Shown here: piece after piece, positions 23,114 through 31,082 of the stretch
Layout: each line of letters opens with the position of its first letter
Numbering within the stretch: the stretch's first letter is position 1
From: G963677485 sp964519405
GTDB taxonomy: Bacteria > Armatimonadota > HRBIN16
Assembly: GCA_964519405.1 (NCBI GenBank)
Contig: CAZFLA010000023.1
Coordinates: 1-31,082, forward strand
DNA length: 31,082 bases
Reading direction: 5' to 3'
Notes under the pieces: generated by a model
Told to the model about the DNA's origin: nothing
Seen by the model: the letters and a program-made list of their open reading frames with translations, nothing else
Database searches by the model: none
Position numbers and translations under genes: made by a program

Positions 23114-25015
23114 CTAATGAAGCCGTCGGTCGGAGATCATTGCGTTCTTGAATCCTTCATATCTCTCTATACACTCCCACCAGTATTCGGTGCCAAATGG
23201 TGGGATATCTATATCAGGTTGGAGTAACTCACGGTAAGTTTTCGTGAAGAAATCGGCGAACTGCTTTCTGTAGGCGTCGCTTTCTTCCTTTGTGCCCTTG
23301 GTAACAGCCTGATAAGCTTGTTTGAGCATGATGCAATACACCCCGTGAACTTTAACTACTTCAACCCGATGACGTTGAACTTCAGACAGCGATTCAACAG
23401 GTAAAGATTCCAGCGACTTTACTAGCTGAGTAACCTCAGCTAGATTTTTCGTGTATTCATCAGCCACAAGAACATGCATGAGGGAGGTTAGGCGCTTGAT
23501 GTAGGCTTGAATTCTTCGCCCCACTGATCCGAAATACGAGCTGTAGAACTGATCTTCCAGCCGACCCAGTTTACATCGGGTATCGCTCCACATTTGCAGC
23601 CATGACCACATCATAAACGGTGTTGGAAAACAGAGCTTGTTGTATAGAACCCAGTCCCCTACTCCAGTAATATGCCGTTTCAAGTAGTTCTGACAGTCTT
23701 TCTGCATCACGTCGACCGGCCACAGAAAAGCATGCGTTCTAGGGCTCATACCAGGCATCTCACACAGATTGTAGTAATCCATGATCATTGTTCGTCCGCG
23801 ATATCCAATGGAAGCTAGGTAGTTCTGCCACTGGGCAACCATGTCAACTATATGTCGGTTGTTCTGATCATCACTAAACAACGGCATATACAGATTGCGG
23901 TCGTATCCCACGCACAAGTTCATCAGCATCTTGCTGCCATTGGATGGCAGAATGAACTTCCTAGTTGGCGGCGTTCGCAGCGTGTGGTATGCAATAAACT
24001 CAAAGATGGCTTCGGGAGCTTCTTCTTCCACGATCTTAGCTGCTTTGGCGACAAGCATCATATACCAATTCGAATTCGGTTCTTTGATGCATTCCGCACA
24101 GCCGCAATAGTGTTCATCCGGTATATCCTCCGGCCAGAAAGTAATGACATCCCAAGCTCCGCGTTTCTTACGGATAAACTCACGCCAGTTCGTCATGAAT
24201 ATATCGACAGCCTTGGGATTGGAAAAACACGCCGTGCGCCCATTGACTGTCCGTTTGCCATTAATCACAGGAAAGTATTCAGGGTGTGTTTCAAACAGCT
24301 TGGCGTCAAGCATGAACTGAGACCAATCATGCAAAGGACCTCGTATCATCAAACCGCGTTTTCGGATCTCAGCCGCATATGGAGGCATGGGTGTTTGCCC
24401 GGCTCCAATATCAGGGAACCCGGTGATCATGTTAATGCGGTTCTTAGCTAAAAAGTCAACGGTGCTAAATGTATCGGGCGGTAAGTGGTAGTCGCGAAAC
24501 TCCATATCTGAGCTATACTTAAGGTTCAACGCCGCGGGGATGTCAATGCGTTCGAAATGAGGAATACACTCATGGTTATCATCGGGACCATAGAAACCGA
24601 TACCTAGATGATGCTGCAGGAAGTCGTATACTGCGTAAAGAACCGACCGGTCATTTTCACCAGTAAAGCACAGACTATTGTTCTGCACAAAGATAGTGCT
24701 TCGATCGTAACGTCCCCGACGGAAGTTCATCGGCTTTTTGATGTCTCTGGAAGAAGCAATATACATGCAGCCAGCATAAAATTCTCCTGACTTCAGTTGA
24801 TATGATGTTGAGGTCATCGCCGATAAGTATCTGCTCAACTCAGATGCTGCGAACTTAACTGTGTCAGACGCAGATGCTGGATACCGTATTTCATCTACAT
24901 TCATCCCATTTACCACTACACCGCGATGACCATTTTGCTTTTCTTGATTGGCGCTAACCGGCATGGACTGAAGTATAAAGGTGACCAGTAACAACATGGT
25001 AAATGCTATGAACAT
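23114..25015 (-). CDS. Secreted DUF4838-domain protein (putative glycan hydrolase)
   Basis: This 633-residue protein has a signal peptide over residues 1-22 (hydrophobic core L-L-L-V-T-F-I-L, A-x-A-like site near S-A-N), so it is exported. A small N-terminal GH20b-like domain (about 40-160) has A-A-S-E-L-S-R-Y-L and the F-Y-G-P-D-D segment. Then comes the barrel-like region with F-W-P-E-D and the C-x-C-x-x-C motif at 304-309. It belongs to the DUF4838 family common in polysaccharide loci; no proven activity. GGAG about 9-10 nt upstream supports ATG at 25013-25015. It lies just after the SIS terminator, so it probably has its own transcript or read-through. The fold is clear; the substrate is not. 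Confidence 0.85.
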   Translation of the reverse strand: MFIAFTMLLLVTFILQSMPVSANQEKQNGHRGVVVNGMNVDEIRYPASASDTVKFAASELSRYLSAMTSTSYQLKSGEFYAGCMYIASSRDIKKPMNFRRGRYDRSTIFVQNNSLCFTGENDRSVLYAVYDFLQHHLGIGFYGPDDNHECIPHFERIDIPAALNLKYSSDMEFRDYHLPPDTFSTVDFLAKNRINMITGFPDIGAGQTPMPPYAAEIRKRGLMIRGPLHDWSQFMLDAKLFETHPEYFPVINGKRTVNGRTACFSNPKAVDIFMTNWREFIRKKRGAWDVITFWPEDIPDEHYCGCAECIKEPNSNWYMMLVAKAAKIVEEEAPEAIFEFIAYHTLRTPPTRKFILPSNGSKMLMNLCVGYDRNLYMPLFSDDQNNRHIVDMVAQWQNYLASIGYRGRTMIMDYYNLCEMPGMSPRTHAFLWPVDVMQKDCQNYLKRHITGVGDWVLYNKLCFPTPFMMWSWLQMWSDTRCKLGRLEDQFYSSYFGSVGRRIQAYIKRLTSLMHVLVADEYTKNLAEVTQLVKSLESLPVESLSEVQRHRVEVVKVHGVYCIMLKQAYQAVTKGTKEESDAYRKQFADFFTKTYRELLQPDIDIPPFGTEYWWECIERYEGFKNAMISDRRLH

Positions 25016-25032
25016 ACGGATCTACTCCACAT

Positions 25033-25061
25033 AAAAAGAGAAGGGTGGCGATATGCCACCC
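25033..25061 (-). terminator. Rho-independent terminator after the SIS gene
   Basis: On the minus strand a GC-rich 7-bp stem (GGGTGGC with GCCACCC, 25043-25061, 5-nt loop) is followed by a TTCTCTTTTT tract (T-run at 25033-25037). It starts 17 nt after the SIS stop. Confidence 0.88.
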
Positions 25062-25077
25062 CTAGTTTACGAAAAGT

Positions 25078-25845
25078 CTAGTAACCGCGCTTATTGAACT
25101 GTTCTAGGCTCTTCTGATACATTTCCCAACCACCCTCGCGGTTTACGCTGCTGAAGGTTGTGGGGGCATCGCCGTCTTGCGACATCTTTTCCATCACACG
25201 AGCCCATATCATCCAGCCTATGGTGGTCATGGAAACACCAGATACAGGGCACATATCGTTGTCGTAGCCATCGATATGCACCGCGGCGTCACCATATGGG
25301 GCACCATTATCGACTACTACATCGGCGGCATCACAGAGCTTTTTCCCTGATGGATGCAAAGATTCAACTTGTGCAGTGTATTTTAGTGAGGTAAATCCCA
25401 CCACACCAACACCCATCTCACGGCAAGCTAATGCCACTTCTACGGGATTGATGTTCTTGCCAGATACCGACCCCATGAACATCACGTCACCTGCCCGTAC
25501 ATTGCTTGCCTGTAACGCGTATCGAATGTTCCCTAGATCAGCTCTGAAGTCGTCTTTGCGTGGGCGTTCTGCGTATGCAGTCGGAACATCGGAGTGAACC
25601 GAAATACTGAACGAAAATGACTTAACGGAAGCTAATCCGCCAGCACGGTTGATGAAGTCCTGCTCATTGCTGTGCCCCACTGCGTAACACCAAATCACAC
25701 CACCATTCTTTATGGAATTGATGACCAGGTCAGCAGCTTTTTCTATGTTTTCTGTTTGAGTTTCCTGCAGAAAATCCAGGATACCTCTTACGGCATCAAG
25801 GTAACGCAAAGAAGCAGTGTTTTCCGGAGTCTTATTGTCAGACAT
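25078..25845 (-). CDS. SIS-domain protein, UPF0309 family
   Basis: This 255-residue protein is a sugar-phosphate isomerase-like (SIS) protein of the UPF0309 type. The helical start E-T-Q-T-E-N-I-E-K-A-A-D-L is followed by A-V-G-H-S-N-E, the phosphosugar-binding motif with the usual Gly-His-Ser, and then by a G-S-V-S-G-K loop. SIS proteins bind phosphorylated sugars, often GlcNAc-6-P-type molecules, and act as isomerases, etherases or regulators. There is no signal peptide, so it is cytoplasmic. AGGA about 7 nt upstream marks ATG at 25843-25845. It lies 23 nt after the secreted DUF4838 gene and before a terminator, so it forms a two-gene unit with it. It probably processes an amino-sugar phosphate released by this locus. 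Confidence 0.88.
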   Translation of the reverse strand: MSDNKTPENTASLRYLDAVRGILDFLQETQTENIEKAADLVINSIKNGGVIWCYAVGHSNEQDFINRAGGLASVKSFSFSISVHSDVPTAYAERPRKDDFRADLGNIRYALQASNVRAGDVMFMGSVSGKNINPVEVALACREMGVGVVGFTSLKYTAQVESLHPSGKKLCDAADVVVDNGAPYGDAAVHIDGYDNDMCPVSGVSMTTIGWMIWARVMEKMSQDGDAPTTFSSVNREGGWEMYQKSLEQFNKRGY

Positions 25846-25868
25846 ATATTTTCCTTTCGTGAATGAAT

Positions 25869-27695
25869 CTACTTTGTTATTTTTGCTTTCATACGAGCTA
25901 CGAAGTCATCAAAGTCTGGACCACCTTCACGTGTATAACCCATCTGGATACGCCGACCGATTCTTTCAAACGTATCTATCTTCGATGAGTAATCGTCAGG
26001 GTTCTCAGGTTTTACAGTTTGCTCCAATTCAGCATACAACAACTGCAGCTCCACTTCCTCAACTCGCTGCAAGCTCTCCGTATCTGAGGCAAGGCGTTTA
26101 GCATCTTCCACTAAGCGATATCCTACATTAAGGAATGCTTTATCGAATAATGACATCGAATAACGAATCCCACCAGCAGGTTCTTTCAATTTGCTGTTGT
26201 GTTCATTTTTCCACATGTCCCATAATAGCATTTCGTATTTCCATACCGGTTCGGCTGATTTTCCATAATAGCCATACACAAAATCACGCATCAGGGCCAG
26301 AGTATCGAGTTTTGGATTCCACATCTGTTTGGCCCATACCCAACACCGCATATCGCCATCGGCTGTTCCGGGCCCTTGGTAGTTGCCCTGAAGCATGACC
26401 CCTTTGGTGTTATGGCTGGTGAAGAATCTAATACTGTCGGTAACGACCTGCCAATTGGGGTTAGGCCCAGCATAGTGACTGAAGTTCACGGTGTAATCCC
26501 ACACATAAATTGCGGCACCAATGGCAGACCATCCCTTATGTGCTGTTTGATATTTCTGTGTCTGCTCAATTACTTGGAAGGGATATGACCATGCATGACT
26601 ATCTGTGCACAGTTGAATGACTACGTTCTTATGAGGCCGTATAGTCTTCGGAGGCATGAACGTATCGAGATATGCGAGAGTTGATATCTTGACATCGGGA
26701 TATTGTTTGGCGACTTCATCTGCGACGGCATTTACGAACACCAATAGTGGCCCCGACTTGCTGCCCTCTTTTTCCGTAAGGCTTCTACACACCGAGCAGT
26801 CGCAGCAAGGCACCGAGTCATTTTGAGACACGCTGATGATCTTTGCTTCGGGGTGTTTACGCAGTATTCGGATACAGGTATCTGCCGCTATCTTCACCAC
26901 ATCGGGGTTTGTCACACAGAGTTGTCCAGGGTCTCGCTGCCCATTGTGCTCGGAAAAATACTCAGGATGCTCTTTGAAGTATTTGTCTGCAGGAACTAAT
27001 GTGCTAAATGTATGAACAAACAACGCATAGCTCTGATTGCCGCCCCATTCGATGGGCACCGAGGCGTTCGGTGAATTTGTGCGATTATGAAGCGACCAAG
27101 TGCCGTCAAAGGCATTCCAGTAGTATGGGTCTCTGATATCCAGTGAAGGCCCGTAAGTGCGTTTAGTGATTTTGGCCTTGAGTATATCTGCATTCGGCAA
27201 CGTTTGGGTAGACCGTGAGTACCACCTGCAGCCCAGATCTTCTTCTAGCAATGCATATACAGCGTTAATGATACCTCGCGTTTTGCCGCCAGTGAGATAG
27301 ATGTTTTCATTGATGACATCAATACCATACGCTTCGTCATCAAGTTTCCGGCGTGATAACGACGAACCCGACTGCATTAACAAGTCAGTCTTGCCGATGC
27401 TGATATAGTGACCACTTCGGATGCTATACAACGCACTACGAGTGACACTAAATGTGGCTCCAGACATTTCCTTTAACCACATCACAAGGTCATCGGCTGC
27501 CTTCTGCTCCTGAGACGTCGGTTGGTTAGGCAGCACCACGCTGTAGAGCGCATGATGGTTGCTGGCAAGCACGACATCCTCACTTTGACCTTTTGGCTTT
27601 AATGAGTTTTTCCATTGCCGATGCGGCAATACAGATGCCTGTGCCGATTGGCTAAGAAACACTAACGCTAGAAAGAATAATCCAACATATATCAT
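25869..27695 (-). CDS. Secreted DUF4838-domain protein (putative glycan hydrolase)
   Basis: This 608-residue exported protein has a clear signal peptide (1-20, cleaved after A-Q-A). An N-terminal GH20b-like domain (about 45-180) contains A-A-D-D-L-V-M-W-L-K-E and an E-D-L-G-C-R-W-Y segment. A barrel-like region follows with S-Q-N-D and a C-x-C-x-x-C motif at 298-303. It is the third DUF4838 member in the window and the one most like the family type. ATG at 27693-27695 has only a weak ribosome site (AAGGAG lies about 17 nt away, too far). It follows the GH38 gene, which suggests a shared role in breaking down a mannose-containing or other complex glycan. Confidence 0.85.
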   Translation of the reverse strand: MIYVGLFFLALVFLSQSAQASVLPHRQWKNSLKPKGQSEDVVLASNHHALYSVVLPNQPTSQEQKAADDLVMWLKEMSGATFSVTRSALYSIRSGHYISIGKTDLLMQSGSSLSRRKLDDEAYGIDVINENIYLTGGKTRGIINAVYALLEEDLGCRWYSRSTQTLPNADILKAKITKRTYGPSLDIRDPYYWNAFDGTWSLHNRTNSPNASVPIEWGGNQSYALFVHTFSTLVPADKYFKEHPEYFSEHNGQRDPGQLCVTNPDVVKIAADTCIRILRKHPEAKIISVSQNDSVPCCDCSVCRSLTEKEGSKSGPLLVFVNAVADEVAKQYPDVKISTLAYLDTFMPPKTIRPHKNVVIQLCTDSHAWSYPFQVIEQTQKYQTAHKGWSAIGAAIYVWDYTVNFSHYAGPNPNWQVVTDSIRFFTSHNTKGVMLQGNYQGPGTADGDMRCWVWAKQMWNPKLDTLALMRDFVYGYYGKSAEPVWKYEMLLWDMWKNEHNSKLKEPAGGIRYSMSLFDKAFLNVGYRLVEDAKRLASDTESLQRVEEVELQLLYAELEQTVKPENPDDYSSKIDTFERIGRRIQMGYTREGGPDFDDFVARMKAKITK

Positions 27696-27765
27696 CTTAT
27701 CTACGTAACTACTCCTTAATTCGTTTACTATCTATTACTATTGTTATTGAACTACAGTAAGTGCA

Positions 27766-27791
27766 GGATCTGTCGATTGACTGACAGATCC
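27766..27791 (-). terminator. Hairpin after the GH38 gene
   Basis: A perfect 9-bp stem (27766-27774 with 27783-27791) with an 8-nt loop begins 7 nt after the GH38 stop on the minus strand. There is no U-tract, so it may attenuate, not end, transcription into the next gene. Confidence 0.65.
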
Positions 27792-27798
27792 GTGCTCA

Positions 27799-30660
27799 TT
27801 ATTTCATTAGGATGGTACGGATAGATCGCGCTGGCATATCTAGGTCGATGACACAATCGGGAATATCATGAACCTCTCCAATAGGTCGCTCGAGACTATC
27901 GACTTCCACATATTGGCCAAATGTATGGGCTACATATTCGGCTAGAGTTATCTGGGCGGATGTGTCGGTGCCATCAATTTCATACAGCCTCATGATAATT
28001 CCTTCGCCGCTTTCGGCGAATTTAATGGAGCTGCAGATGATATTGTCATTCGCGACCGAGACCATGGCCTGATCTGCTTTAAGTTCTCCGTCATGGGCCG
28101 AATTCTGTGACATTATCAACGAATTTTCTAGTGCTTCAGCAACCTTACACGCCTCTGAAGCATCGAAACCACCTGCGTGTGGTTGGATAGCGATCGAGAA
28201 CCTGTGTTCACCATACTCAGGGTATAGATCGGGGTCATAACTGCTGCGAATTAACGACACAGAGATCGAGTGATCATCTATGCGATATCCATATTTCGAA
28301 TCTGTAGCGACTGTTACGCCCATGTCTTTACCAGATGCTTTATGTTTACCGCTCATATCAACCCAGCGTAAAGCGGGCATATCCATGTCACATGGTTTTC
28401 GCTCGATGTGACCAAACGGCACTTCAAAGGTATATTTGGGGTTGCTGATAGCTGCTGGTACAGTAATATTCAACTGAGGCACAAAGCTCTGCGGTGTTCC
28501 CTTCTCTAGCCAATCGACCTTGCAGTCGATGACCAACTGCTTACTGCCCTTATCTAGGTAGACACCGACGATCATCTCTGAACCACGAATGCGTCCTGCC
28601 CATACTAGGCCGTTACGCAGTTCCCCTTGAACTCTGCGCAATGTGAACTTCTCAACGATACGCTCATACCCTTGCCGAGGGATCTGAGTATACCGAACAC
28701 CGCTCATCGGCTCGATGTTCGCATAACTACCGACCAACCACGAACTCATACCACCGTTGAACATGCTCGATTCGTCGATGATTCGGAAGAGTGCACTCTT
28801 CTCGCTCTCATTTACGAGTTCCGTTCCATCTTCTTTTAGCACCATGCTGGTGACTGCACCACTGACGCTGTCTAGCTCAACCTTCATATACTCATTTTCG
28901 ATAGAGAGCTCCACAGGGGCCTCTACGCGGGAATCCCAACCATCAGCATGGTCATGCTTCGTCGGATCTTTGTAGATGATATAGCTGCGATACCCCATGG
29001 CAGGCACATCAACCGCATCCAAAAGCACAACCTGGAACCTGTGTGCCCAGAACCCACCATGATGTTCTACTATCTGTAACCCAACTTCGAAACCATCATT
29101 GTCTTTGGCGACAAGCCCACCCGCATCGGTCATATCCCACAGCACAACCTCAACAACCTGCGACCTTGTATATACTGACGGATTGTAGATAGTGACAATG
29201 CGATATGCAGCATCATCTATACCAGGACTAGACAGGCCATGAGATCCCTGCCAAAAGCCGACGCCAGCACCTAAAGCATGGTCATCATTTGACTTTTTCG
29301 GGGTGATTAATGGCAATAGCGTAGTGGTATTGATCTGCTTGTTGATGGTTCTTAGAGCAACTTTCTGAGTAGTTCCTGCGGCTGCATAGACTTCTTGATA
29401 CTTTCCTGTAGCATACCGCCTTGTTTCGCAAACGCCAGACCCAGTGAGAATGTCGTGGAACTGGCTAAACAGCACGTCTTCCCAAGCATCCGACAACATA
29501 TCGGTGGGGTAACTGAAATTCAGATTAACTGTTTTTGCGATGGCAGCGAACTTCTCGGCCTGAACCAGTGCTTTCTCAGAGTATCTGTTGCCGCGCTTCA
29601 CATCCGATTGGGATGTATAACAGCCAGTAAACACAAAGTTATGCTCACCAGTAAACAAAGGCACCCTATCGCGCGCAGCCTCCGCTTGTTTGAAGTATTC
29701 TCGATATGTAGAAAACTTAACAGTAGGAGCCACCGGCCAGCTATTCGCTGTGATAATGGATTCGATGTCCTTAACAGTCGGACCACCGCCGTGATCTCCT
29801 ACTCCATATACTCGCAGAACATCATGTAAGCCGGTTTCGCTCATTTCGCGTTTTGTTGCGTCGAGTATGCTTTGCGGTGTGATGTCCGTGCAGCCATACC
29901 AGTCTTCGCGCTCAAGATAGCTCAGCAGTTCATGACCGTCTGGTGCCTGCCATCGGGTGAGTTTATGGTCACGATATGCTCTGCAGTGGTAATAGTACTT
30001 AACACCTACACTGGTCAGGATGTCCGGGGTATGGAGCGAATGTCCGAAGGTATCGGGTTCGAAGTCTAGTTGGATATCATCATAACCTATGTCAACCAGG
30101 CGTTTGAACAGCTTTTTCGCATATAAAACCTGCCGAATCTGTGTTTCACCTGCGGACATGTTTTTATCATGCTCTACCCATGTTGCAGACGAAACCTCCC
30201 AGCGTCCCTCTTTCACCCTTTTTGCGATTTGCCAAAGCAGATGTGGATCGTATTTTTCCACGATGCGATACACCGATGCTTGGCTCTGTGAAAACTTAAA
30301 ATCTGGGTAGCGATCCATCAGCATCAACATTGTATTGAATGTATCTGTGGCGACGGCGACCGTTTCGTCATATGACCACATCCAGTTCATGTCGATATGC
30401 GCGTGTGCCACCATATGCGTGGTGACCGACTTCACTGCCGCTGCTGTCTTCGGCAGCAAAGATTCGATCTCAGAAACAAAGTAGGCAGCAGTACCATTGC
30501 TTAAACTCGACATCATTGTGGACATATTCCTACGAGCGGTTTCCACTTCCTGACAACATTCAAGATCTGGATACTGCAGAAGGTAATTATCGGCGAAATC
30601 GAGTTCTGTATTAATTCGGTAAAGCGCGTCGGCAACGCTGAGCTTTTCAATAGTATTCAC
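27799..30660 (-). CDS. GH38 alpha-mannosidase
   Basis: This 953-residue retaining alpha-mannosidase of glycoside hydrolase family 38 hydrolyses alpha-mannosyl bonds using zinc. The zinc site begins at H88-I-D90 in H-A-H-I-D-M-N-W, the nucleophile is Asp203 in E-P-D-T-F-G-H-S, and a later zinc His is likely H290 in G-V-G-D-H-G-G-G-P. Around 161, W-V-E-H-D fits the family's substrate loop. The three-helix middle and large beta-sandwich C-terminal part (about 530 onward) match full-length GH38. There is no signal peptide, so it acts on imported manno-oligosaccharides. The start is GTG at 30658-30660 with AAGGAG about 7 nt upstream. No promoter is clear in the 174 nt ahead. It heads the leftward glycan block. 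Confidence 0.95.
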   Translation of the reverse strand: MNTIEKLSVADALYRINTELDFADNYLLQYPDLECCQEVETARRNMSTMMSSLSNGTAAYFVSEIESLLPKTAAAVKSVTTHMVAHAHIDMNWMWSYDETVAVATDTFNTMLMLMDRYPDFKFSQSQASVYRIVEKYDPHLLWQIAKRVKEGRWEVSSATWVEHDKNMSAGETQIRQVLYAKKLFKRLVDIGYDDIQLDFEPDTFGHSLHTPDILTSVGVKYYYHCRAYRDHKLTRWQAPDGHELLSYLEREDWYGCTDITPQSILDATKREMSETGLHDVLRVYGVGDHGGGPTVKDIESIITANSWPVAPTVKFSTYREYFKQAEAARDRVPLFTGEHNFVFTGCYTSQSDVKRGNRYSEKALVQAEKFAAIAKTVNLNFSYPTDMLSDAWEDVLFSQFHDILTGSGVCETRRYATGKYQEVYAAAGTTQKVALRTINKQINTTTLLPLITPKKSNDDHALGAGVGFWQGSHGLSSPGIDDAAYRIVTIYNPSVYTRSQVVEVVLWDMTDAGGLVAKDNDGFEVGLQIVEHHGGFWAHRFQVVLLDAVDVPAMGYRSYIIYKDPTKHDHADGWDSRVEAPVELSIENEYMKVELDSVSGAVTSMVLKEDGTELVNESEKSALFRIIDESSMFNGGMSSWLVGSYANIEPMSGVRYTQIPRQGYERIVEKFTLRRVQGELRNGLVWAGRIRGSEMIVGVYLDKGSKQLVIDCKVDWLEKGTPQSFVPQLNITVPAAISNPKYTFEVPFGHIERKPCDMDMPALRWVDMSGKHKASGKDMGVTVATDSKYGYRIDDHSISVSLIRSSYDPDLYPEYGEHRFSIAIQPHAGGFDASEACKVAEALENSLIMSQNSAHDGELKADQAMVSVANDNIICSSIKFAESGEGIIMRLYEIDGTDTSAQITLAEYVAHTFGQYVEVDSLERPIGEVHDIPDCVIDLDMPARSIRTILMK

Positions 30661-30834
30661 AGGTGATCTCCTTATCGAGCATCAATGAGGTGCATCACCC
30701 AACTGTTCGTCACTCAACCGCGGAAATCCTCTTAATGGGGATCATTGTTGCCGTCGGTAAAGGCATTCCGTGCTTCAACCCGCTGAGACACTCGGCATAC
30801 TACCTTGTGTTTTGCAGCATCGGTACTGAACACG

Positions 30835-30969
30835 CTAGATCATCGGTGTCGAATGCAGTGCCACTTCGCGAAGAACAAGATTACGACATTTGTTTATGTC
30901 TACTGCCAAAGCACTCGTTATTTGTTCTAGTATGCTTCCCTTTGCCGCAGATGTTTGGTCACCGGTCAT
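30835..30969 (-). CDS. Small unknown ORF (44 residues)
   Basis: An ATG at 30967-30969 with GAGGTG 4 nt upstream begins a 44-residue ORF, 8 nt after the stop of the edge gene, so it could be translationally coupled. It has no recognised domain. It may be a real small protein or the stub of a gene broken by a frameshift; the 174 nt between it and the GH38 start contain no long leftward frame. Confidence 0.35.
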   Translation of the reverse strand: MTGDQTSAAKGSILEQITSALAVDINKCRNLVLREVALHSTPMI

Positions 30970-30977
30970 GATACACC

Positions 30978-31082
30978 TCAGTGATGTCGACAGTTGAATA
31001 GACGTATGATATTCCGGCTGCAAGCTTGCACCAACTCATAGGTATGCTCCATTGCATATTCCAATGACATTGGTCCAGAAGC
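30978..31082 (-). CDS. Partial C-terminus of an unidentified gene at the window edge
   Basis: The minus-strand frame open at the right edge gives 34 residues containing S-L-E-Y-A-M-E-H-T-Y-E-L-V-Q and ending F-N-C-R-H-H before a TGA at 30978-30980. It reads like a helical protein end, and a ribosome site and small ORF follow directly. It is too short to identify, and one of the other frames is also open here. Confidence 0.35.
   Translation of the reverse strand, partial: ASGPMSLEYAMEHTYELVQACSRNIIRLFNCRHH

Noticed and set aside
23852..24451. 199-residue open frame on the plus strand
   Set aside because: It overlaps the secreted DUF4838 gene on the opposite strand and shows no recognisable domain.
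30663..30971. 102-residue plus-strand ORF at the right end
   Set aside because: It has no ribosome site, its composition looks random, and the minus strand has better coding signals in part of the same stretch.
1..31082. tRNA, rRNA, CRISPR arrays, insertion sequences or integrases
   Set aside because: None seen on either strand: no tRNA-like cloverleaf was noticed by eye, no regular spacer arrays, and no transposase motifs.

Overview
A 31 kb stretch of a draft or metagenome-derived bacterial contig: a 10-N scaffold gap lies at 4309-4318. Base composition looks moderate (roughly 45-50% G+C by eye). Shine-Dalgarno sites are clear and purine-rich, and GTG/TTG starts are frequent. The gene mix (three DUF4838 proteins, three Gfo/Idh/MocA proteins, a GH38 alpha-mannosidase, a sialidase-like protein, a UPF0309 SIS protein, an AraC regulator, a stand-alone homocysteine methyltransferase, a Gly-rich LTXXQ protein) resembles glycan-degrading bacteria of the PVC group (Lentisphaerota, Planctomycetota, Kiritimatiellota) or Armatimonadota. 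This is an inference from gene content; no rRNA or marker gene is present to settle it.

Layout. 1-2.0 kb: an M15-type peptidase (+) converges with a Gfo/Idh/MocA protein (-) on a perfect 14-bp hairpin. The Gfo/Idh gene is divergent from an AraC-family regulator. 2.9-6.0 kb: a leftward run of accessory genes (GrpB-like, LysE-family exporter, SDR, GNAT). 6.0-10.2 kb: a leftward operon corA - sialidase-like - DUF4838 ending in a classical terminator. 10.3-14.2 kb: rightward genes for a RhaT-like permease and a complete ECF-type metal importer, nikMNQO (CbiMNQO family). The importer has its own promoter, and a palindrome GTGTTAC-N13-GTAACAC covers the -10. 14.2-19.2 kb: a tightly packed leftward operon (Gfo/Idh - M20 deacylase - Gfo/Idh - class III aminotransferase) behind a TTGACA promoter. 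19.2-23.1 kb: a secreted LTXXQ-motif protein, a small unknown ORF coupled to a homocysteine S-methyltransferase, and, divergently, a DRE-TIM aldolase and a ferredoxin-domain protein. 23.1-30.7 kb: a leftward glycan block (GH38 - secreted DUF4838 - SIS - secreted DUF4838). 30.7-31.1 kb: the end of an unidentified leftward gene cut by the window edge, plus a small ORF.

How the genes may work together. The GH38 enzyme, the three DUF4838 proteins, the sialidase-like protein, the SIS protein and the oxidoreductases look like a dispersed system for degrading a host- or plant-derived glycan: secreted DUF4838 proteins outside, GH38, sialidase-like and DUF4838 proteins inside. The four-gene operon at 14.2-19.1 kb looks like a small catabolic pathway able to deacylate, oxidise and transaminate an N-acylated amino sugar or similar molecule; its substrate cannot be read from sequence. 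The importer is better called nickel than cobalt, because of the NikR-like operator, the NikM-type ligands and the PDGLE-type NikN. No nikR gene is in the window.
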